A DNA stretch of 64,000 nt from assembly GCA_028583415.1 (NCBI GenBank), contig CM053266.1, forward strand, positions 101,401,799 through 101,465,798, given 5' to 3'. This DNA comes from Protea cynaroides (Eukaryota > Streptophyta > Magnoliopsida > Proteales > Proteaceae). Both the position numbers and the translations under genes were made by a program. Below are positions 57,620 to 64,000 of this stretch, one piece after another (position 1 is the first letter of the stretch; the number at the start of each line of letters is the position of its first letter). Below the pieces are notes generated by a model that searched no databases, was not told the origin of the DNA, and saw nothing but the letters and a program-made list of their open reading frames with translations.

Positions 57620-58402
57620 CTGTGACTACATAGGGTGTTGTAGTCGCGTCTTCAGCAATTACCGCATAAACCTTGCCTTGTTGCAGTTGCTTCTTCTGTT
57701 TAGGGCAGTCCCTTGAATAATGCCCTACTTGATCATAGTTGAAACACTTAACTCCAACACTTCCTTGCCTTTGCTGGGGTTGGACTGTTGGTGTAGTCTT
57801 GGTTGTAGCATTGAAGCCTTGAGTACATAAGGGTTTAAATGTCCTAGAGTTCCCTCCGTTATAAGTAGTTCCATTAGGCCTCTTAATGCCCCTGTTCTGA
57901 GCAAAGTAGCTCTCCCTCTGGCTCGATTCTAGTACTCGAGCAATCTGTACAACTTCATTATAGATCTTCTTTTCCAACCCCAATACATGCTCCCGTATAC
58001 TTCCCTGAAATCCCATGACGAACCTTCGGGTTTCCGTATCTTCTTCCTGCAAGCTAGAGGGACCAAAGAAGAACAGCTCTTCATAACGCTGCTGGTAAGC
58101 GTCTACAGTCATCTATCCTTGATACAGACTCAGAAACTCCTTTTCCATCGCATCTCTGAAACTCCTGGAAAGATACTTCTCGAAGAAGACGTCCTTAAAG
58201 ATAGTCTAGGTCAATTGAGTGTGCTTTATCAGCAGATAACTCCGAGTAGATTTCAACCAATGATGGGCATCACCTTTCAGCATAAAGGTTGCGCATAATA
58301 CCTTCTCTTCTTCATTGATAGTCATCATCAGGAAGTTCCTTTCCATCTCGTCCAGTGGGCAGGCCATAAAGGATCCGACGGCTTGCCAGTGAACTCCCTC
58401 GG
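57620..58402 (-). pseudogene. gag of element C, C-terminal part
   Basis: It reads K-P-S-D-P-L-W-P-A-H-W, then after a shift D-E-M-E-R-N-F-L-M-M, and the capsid C-terminal region with R-Y-E-E-L-F-F-F. The knuckle reads C-F-N-Y-D-Q-V-G-H-Y-S-R-D-C, so the second cysteine of the CCHC is replaced by Tyr. It is broken at 58402 by an LTR inserted within the codons for P-R-E-F. The N-terminus lies outside the window. Confidence 0.8.
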
Positions 58403-58687
58403 TGTCACACCCCAATTTTGGCTGAACCAGAAGTATGAGTGAACCGCCACTAAATCAATGGTTCACACCAGGATCTCAATAAGATCGTGTCCACTAACAT
58501 AAACCATTGCACATAACCATAATCAGAATATAAATAGATATAGCGAAAGTCTTAATAATAATGAACTAAGTACTTCTATTGATAAATAAATAAATTATCC
58601 AATTATTCAAAATACCAAAACATAAATAAATAGCTTTACATCGTTTATAAAATCCCACTGAAATAAAATAATCAAATCATCCATATC

Positions 58688-58821
58688 TTAGAGGTACACG
58701 CAGAAAGGGCACTCCCATGAAGCGTTATGCTCGTCCTCCCCTGCTCGCACTTCTAAGGCAGCAGCACCTCCACATACTGGAGCATCCACATAGTCCTCTA
58801 CAGTATAACCTGCATCAACAT
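58688..58821 (-). CDS. Conserved short reading frame in LTR (family B, second copy)
   Basis: It follows TTTTTAG and reads V-D-A-G-Y-T-V-E-D-Y-V-D-A-P ... H-N-A-S-W-E-C-P-F-C-V-Y-L, 134 nt. The first Cys of the signature is Trp here. The unspliced frame is open to an ATG at 58897. Confidence 0.45.
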
Positions 58822-59699
58822 CTAAAAATAATGTGTACACAGGGGTGAGCTCACAACTTAGCTCAGTAAGAAAATCAGACAATGCAATACACATCATGCA
58901 TGAATAACATTCACATTATAGTCTGGTTTTTAAGTTTGCAATGTGCTATAGAAAGAATTGGCGGCCACCGCACCTTTATACATGAATGTGTGAATCCGCC
59001 CAATGGATCAAACATCACTGTCATCCCATATGCACCCACCATGGAATAGAAATAGAGCTAAAGTGTCCGGATCACATACCGCCAACACTTCCCCTAATGC
59101 CCTACCCATACCAACACGTAAGCCCCTATTGGCAAAGGCTTACAAACTGAGCTCGCAACTAACCATCCTATATATCATCATAGTAGGCCCTATCCCAGCA
59201 CAGCTCCCTACGGCATAGAGATAGGGCTCGAGTATAGTGGTCAGGTCGAAGACCACAGTGCCACTTCCTCCCCCTGATACCCTATCCACACCAAGCATGC
59301 TAAGACAGAAGCGATATGAAAAGGTGCTAGTGTGAGAATGATTTAAGACCCCAGGCCCTTCCCATTCCACACACCAATGAAAACAATCACATGCCTAACA
59401 CACAAGCCTAGCATACCGAGTATGCATGAACAATATAAAAACTGAAAAAAAAAGATGACATGTGAGTATGCACAAACACCATTCCACAGAATCATAATTA
59501 TTAACAACATTTTACTGTTATTAAGTTATTAGGGTTTAGGTCCAATTCCCTACCTGACACTTGATTGCTAGCTTGCTTCGCATCACAGAATCCAAACTCG
59601 CTATCACAAGGTCCTACACGACGTTATGGTTGAATTAGAATTAGTTTCTTAGGGTTTACGTTGGTCGAAAACCAATTGGGATTGAAAACACCCTCGCAG

Positions 59700-59831
59700 T
59701 GCATACCGGTCGCAGGTAGCAGTCGCATCATTGTGGGGCAAGGTGCAACCAGTATAGTCGATCAGTCCCCCACAGACCAGCTCCATAGAGGTACCTGTCG
59801 TAGTACCAATAGCACATAGTGCAATCGGTAC
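59700..59831 (-). promoter_or_regulatory. ACCGGTCG cluster of the second family B LTR
   Basis: Words such as ATACCGGTCGCAGG, GGTACCTGTCG and CAATCGGTAC. Element D inserted inside this cluster. Confidence 0.45.
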
Positions 59832-60108
59832 TGTTACACCTCAATTCCACACTATTCAGAATGGTGTGATGAACTGCTAATAAACCAATGGTTCAACCAG
59901 GATCTCGAATAGGCTATGTCCGTTTGCTTAAACCATACACGTCCATAATCATAATCAGAGTAAATAAACAATAGCGGAAGTCTTATATATTAAATGAACT
60001 GAGAATTCTAAGAGTGATAACATAAATAAAATATTCAATTATCTTTCATTAACTAAGACATAAGTAAATAAAATAATTAATTACATTTTCTATATAATCT
60101 AAACAAAT

Positions 60109-60242
60109 CTAATAAAAAACGCATGAGTTGCAATCACATGACAAATCATGCGACTTCATCATAACTTCAGCGTCCATCGCCGCAGCATGTCCGTACATAG
60201 GAGCATTGATATAATCTTCTACAGTCGTAACTGCATCATCAA
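60109..60242 (-). CDS. Conserved short reading frame in LTR (family D)
   Basis: It follows TTTTTAG and reads D-D-A-V-T-T-V-E-D-Y-I-N-A-P-M-Y-G ... S-H-D-L-S-C-D-C-N-S-C-V-F-Y, 134 nt to the stop. The unspliced frame is open well upstream, to an ATG at 60405. Confidence 0.5.
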
Positions 60243-61199
60243 CTAAAAACATTCGATGTCGAAAGGGTGAGCCCACATCACGGCTCAGTAAGCAAACAAA
60301 ACAATGCAATAAACATATGCATGCATTCAATTCATATCTTTGGTCTGGTTCATAAGTTTGCAATGTGCTATAGAAAGGATAGGTGGCCGTCGCACCTCTA
60401 CACATGAATGTATGGAACCGCCCAACGGATCAAACACCATTGCCGCCCCCACATGCACCCACCATGGAATAGAGATAGAGCTAAAGTGTTTAGGACCGCA
60501 CCGCATCACACTTCCCCTGATGCTCTACCCATAGAAACACGTAAGCCCCTGTTAGCGAGGGCTTGCAAACTGGGCTCGCAACTAACCAATCCTAATGTCA
60601 AATAGTGTATCTAAGGCCTCACCCCAGCATCCCTCAATACGTCCATAGAGATAGAGCTAAGGCCCCCTGGCAGAGTCAGAGACTACACGGTCCGAGACCA
60701 CCTCCCCTGATGCCCTACGACGTAATAGTTCTGCTAAGGTAATGGCGATACGACGATGCTAGTGGACAAGACTTGAGTAGAGATAGAGCTAGAGTCTGGT
60801 GACCAGGATGAATCACAGTGTCACGTCCTCCCCCTGATGCTCCACTCGCATCAAGTACACTAACCACACACATACATTCACATGCCTATTCCTAGCATCA
60901 TTATCATCATCATGTTATAATAAACGAAATTAAATATGCATGAACAAAAATAACAGGAATAGTGGATGACATGTGATATGCACATTACAACCATACAATC
61001 ATAGAATCATACATGGTATTGGACTCAATAAATGAAAATAGTTTATTATTATCCAATTAGTTTAGGTCTTGTTCCCTCACCTTTGATTGAGCGTAGATCC
61101 TCGTTCAAGCTTTATGAATCACTTTTAAATTAGTAGAAAGGCCTAACAAGTCGATAAATTTTAATTAGAATTAATTCCAATAAATTTAGACTAACCTAA

Positions 61200-61392
61200 A
61201 TCGTAGGGTCACAGGTAGGGTAGCACCTAGGGTAGCAGTTTTCTGCGACCCTAGGGTGTAGGGTCGAGCGTGGGGTCGGATCTTATACGACCCTACGTGC
61301 CACACCCTCCCTAAAACTTTTTGAGGGCATGTGGTCGATCCTGTGGTCTTGTAGGGTCGGATATCATTCGACCCTACGTGCGACCACACGTA
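61200..61392 (-). promoter_or_regulatory. Second GTAGGGTCG cluster, LTR D
   Basis: GTAGGGTCG / CGACCCTACG words in both orientations, with a few GTGGTCG words as in family C. Downstream of the TATA box. Confidence 0.55.
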
Positions 61393-61784
61393 TTCTGAGT
61401 TGACCTTTCATTCTAAAGTCCATTCTTTCATGTTTTGATCCTTTGGCTTACTTTCATGGTCCATTCTAAGATTGTTCTATGGCTCAAAACTCCAAGTTTT
61501 ACACTGTTCATTGTCCATAACAATTTCCTCCATGGAATCTCTTGGAACTTGTCCATGGATGGATGATTTGGGTTTCTCCTTATCCTAAGTTCTTCATAAC
61601 TATTCTAGGATTTCTTATTCAGGTAAGGAATTAGGTTCATACCTTTATTCAGAGGATTCTCTGAAGTTTCCTTCTCTTCCTTAGTCTTCTTCTTCAAGTT
61701 TCCTTCTCTTCTTCTCTTCCTTCTCTTTTTCTTTCTCCCACTTTCAATTGGGGTTGTAAAGGAGTGAAAGAGGCTAAGGGATGT

Positions 61785-61795
61785 CCTATTTATAG
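61785..61795 (-). promoter_or_regulatory. TATA box of LTR D
   Basis: On the minus strand CTATAAATAGG, followed by ACATCCC. Confidence 0.7.
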
Positions 61796-61883
61796 AGGAA
61801 AACCCTCCATAATATGTCCCAATGAGTTTAGGAAAGATCCCCTAGGAATTATGGAAGTTTCTTAATTTTTGGTTTCTGTCTGT

Positions 61884-62040
61884 CATCGTAGGGTCGGATG
61901 TAGGGTCGCAGGATCAATCGACCCTACACCTTCTTAGTCATCCGACCCTACGACTAAAAAGTCATGGGTTGGACTTCTGTTGAGGTGGGGTTGACCCTAC
62001 TTGTTTAGGCATGTGACCCTACCCTCACATTTACTGTTTT
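61884..62040 (-). promoter_or_regulatory. First GTAGGGTCG cluster (U3), LTR D
   Basis: CGTAGGGTCGGATGTAGGGT, ATCGACCCTACACC and CCGACCCTACGAC words upstream of the TATA box. Confidence 0.55.
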
Positions 62041-62159
62041 TAGGTTAGACTCATACTTGGTCTTGTGATTTCTTCACGCACTTGGTCCACTTGGCTCGAC
62101 CATGATAGGTAGACCTCGTATAAGGTGGTAAGACCGGTTAGTTCGGTACTAGTCTTACA

Positions 62160-62178
62160 ACTCCCCCCCCCCTCTTAT
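62160..62178 (-). promoter_or_regulatory. Polypurine tract of element D
   Basis: On the minus strand AAGAGGGGGGGGGGAGT directly before the 3' LTR start. Confidence 0.85.
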
Positions 62179-62234
62179 TAAAAATTTCATCCTCAAAATT
62201 TATACATACCTTTCGAGTTAAAAAGGTAAGGATA

Positions 62235-64000
62235 TTACTTCTGCATAGCGTTCTCTTCTTCCCATGTGATCTCTTCTATATCTCGGCTCCTCCACGTAAC
62301 CTTAACATAGTAAATGTCACGATTGCGTAGTCGTTGAACCTTTCGACTAGTGATTTCAGTTGGTGCTACTTCGAATGTCAAATCATCAGTTAGATCTGGT
62401 GGATCCACTTTCAAAACGTACGTTGGATCTCTGATGTACTTCTTTAACAATGAGACATGAAATACATCATGCACACTTGACATAGATGGTGGTAGTGCTA
62501 ACTGATAAGCCACCTTTCCACGTTTGGCTAAAATCTCATATGGCCCAACATATCTCGGACTTAGCTTCCCATTCTGTCTGAATCGTTTTAAACCCAGCAT
62601 AGGTGATACCTTCAAGAATACCTTATCACCTACGACAAATTAAGGTCTCTGTGTCGAGTATCTGCATACTGTTTCTGATGATTCTGAGCTGTTCTAACTC
62701 TTTCCTTGATAATGTCGACTACTCGACAAGTCTCTTCAATAAATTGTAATCCAACGATGCTACGTTCTCCAACTTCATTCTCAAACAAAGGAGTTCGATA
62801 ATTCCTTCCATACAGTGCTTCATAGGGTGACATCTGTATAGTAGTTTGATAGCTGTTGTTATAGGCGAACAAGATTAATGGTAGTTTCTCATCCCATGAT
62901 CCTTTAAAATCAATTACACAAGCTCGAAGCATGTCTTTTAAAATCTGAATGGTACGCTCTGACTGTCCATCTGTCTGAGGATGGAATGCATTACTGAACT
63001 TCAACATTGTACCCATAGCCTTTTGCAATCCTTCCCAAAACTTTGAAATAAAGTGTGGGTCTCTATTGGACACAATGCTTTCAGGTACACCATGTAATCT
63101 AACAATGTTATCCACATATAGCTTGGTTAACCTCTCCAGGGTATATTGTGGTTGTATTGTTATAAAGAGAGCTGTCTTAGACGATCTACAATCACCCAGA
63201 CCGCGTCAACTACTCGAGGAGTCAATGGTAACCCGGTGACGAAGTCCATAGTGATGCAGTCCCATTTCCATGCTGATTCTGGCAGTGGCTGCAACAGTCC
63301 TACAGGTCTTTGTCGTTCAACCTTCACCCTCTGAAAATTTAGGCATTGAGACACGAATTTAGCTACATCTGCTTTCATTCCTCTCCACCAATATAATTTT
63401 TTCAAATCATGATACATCTTTGTACTTCCAGGATGTACCGAATAAGCGGTGGTGTGAGTTTCCTTCATTAGTCGGTGTCTAATGTCCAAATTTTTTGTTT
63501 TAGGAACACATACTCTTCCTTTGTACTTCTATACCTTTTCATCATCTAAGGTGAACTTAGGAATGGTCCTACCTTTTTCGATGTCTTCTTGTACCGTTAT
63601 CAGATAAGGGTCTGATTTAATAGCTGCTTTCACTTCATCAATTATATCAGGTACAATCTTCAACATTGCGAACATATTTAAAAACCGATGAATAAACCCT
63701 TGGTTGGTTGATTCACCCGGTGCATCTATCACGAACTGCTCATTACCGTAATTGAACATTTTTCCTGTAATACACATTGTTGCAGTTGTGTTAACCTCTC
63801 CTTGAGATTTTATCATTGCTTTTCAGCTTAGTGCATGATACTGGATATCACAATCATAATCCTTCAATAATTCCAGTCATCTTCTTTGTCTCATGTTCAA
63901 CTCCTTCTGATTAAAAAGATAAGTGAGACTCTTATGATCGGATTTAATCTGAAATTTCTCTCCATACAAGTAATGTCTCCATATCTTGACAGCATGTACT
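62235..64000 (-). pseudogene. pol of element D, C-terminal part
   Basis: Chromodomain-like tail and G-P-Y module (62235-62615), integrase core with S-N-R-D in place of S-D-R-D, so the second catalytic region keeps only the later Asp (62630-63115), then M-D-F and the zinc-finger region, where the last pair reads C-L-N-F-Q instead of C-L-N-C-Q (63160-63489). The RNase H connection follows (63529-63816), then RNase H to the window edge. Frameshifts lie near 62620 and 63150, and a stop near 63520. RT and gag lie beyond the window. Confidence 0.85.

Larger units (their letters stand above)
51749..58402 (-). mobile_element. Del/Tekay-type element C, gag side cut
   Basis: Minus strand, from the 3' LTR (54092-51749) through PPT and pol to gag, which is broken at 58402 by a family B LTR. 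The remaining gag, leader and 5' LTR must lie beyond the window. The coding region is decayed by many stops and shifts, so it is clearly older than element A. Confidence 0.85.
58403..59831 (-). mobile_element. Family B LTR inserted in gag of element C, itself cut
   Basis: The inner end TGTCACACCCCAATTTTGGC matches the reverse of the end of 1181-3368. Micro-frame, TAGCTCTATCTCTA-type boxes (59047, 59216) and the ACCGGTCG cluster follow. Element D interrupts at 59832. The left target copy would be CTCGG (58398-58402). The remainder of the LTR is beyond the window, so solo LTR and full element cannot be told apart. Confidence 0.8.
59832..62159 (-). repeat. 3' LTR of element D (family D)
   Basis: 2328 bp, TGTAAGACTAGTACC to GAGGTGTAACA on the minus strand. 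TATA 61795-61785. TAGAGATAGAGCTAA boxes at 60470, 60647 and 60778. Donor-like AAAG|GTGAGG near 61080. Two GTAGGGTCG clusters. Confidence 0.85.
59832..64000 (-). mobile_element. Del/Tekay-type element D, cut by window end
   Basis: Minus strand: 3' LTR 62159-59832, PPT, then pol running off the window. The left target copy is GGTAC (59827-59831). The coding region is decayed but less than in element C. Confidence 0.85.

Overview
This window looks like plant (angiosperm) intergenic heterochromatin. It holds nested LTR retrotransposons and no recognisable single-copy host gene, tRNA or rRNA. The evidence is tRNA-iMet-type primer binding sites, Ty3/gypsy gag-pol of the Del/Tekay chromovirus type, LTRs with TG...CA ends, and 5-bp target-site duplications. 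The species cannot be told from the sequence.

Layout. 1-1075 is the start of a minus-strand LTR of a giant non-coding family (called LARD here). 1181-3368 is a solo Del-type LTR (family B). 3369-5650 is a decayed minus-strand element (family F: leader, PBS, part of its LTR). 5651-43583 is one LARD copy. Its 5' LTR is about 6.3 kb (5651-11935), its internal region is about 9.3 kb of non-coding tandem repeats (11936-21252), and its 3' LTR is split into three pieces (21253-21420, 36074-40359, 42673-43583). The first gap in the 3' LTR holds a minus-strand Del-type element of family A, arranged LTR-internal-LTR-truncated internal (21421-36073). The second gap holds a solo family A LTR with perfect target duplications (40360-42672). 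44084-48440 is a solo LTR related to the LARD. 48441-50762 is a decayed LTR-like stretch. 51064-51748 is a family F LTR fragment cut by element C. Element C (51749-58402) carries a badly decayed gag-pol and is itself cut in gag by a family B LTR (58403-59831). That LTR is cut by element D (59832 to the window end).

How the parts work together. Family A has the best coding capacity: gag with a zinc knuckle, then protease, RT, RNase H, integrase and a chromodomain-like tail. It is broken by two in-frame stops and one frameshift. A 68-70 bp intron-like segment sits between gag and protease in both A and C and carries the gag stop. Between its 5' LTR and gag, family A carries a second gene on the opposite strand. 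This gene has a predicted 5'-leader intron and resembles the 'putative plant transposon protein' domain. It is present twice, and both copies are broken. Clusters of a GGTCG-cored motif flank the LTR promoter and also precede the antisense gene. The flanks of that motif differ from family to family. Near the end of nearly every Del-type LTR lies an acceptor-like TTTTTAG followed by a short reading frame of almost constant length ending in a C-E-C-x-x-C-V signature.

The most interesting signals are the antisense gene, the family-specific motif clusters, the conserved LTR micro-frame, the gag-pro intron, and the very large repeat-filled LARD. All coordinates and similarities were read by eye. 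No database search or alignment was run.
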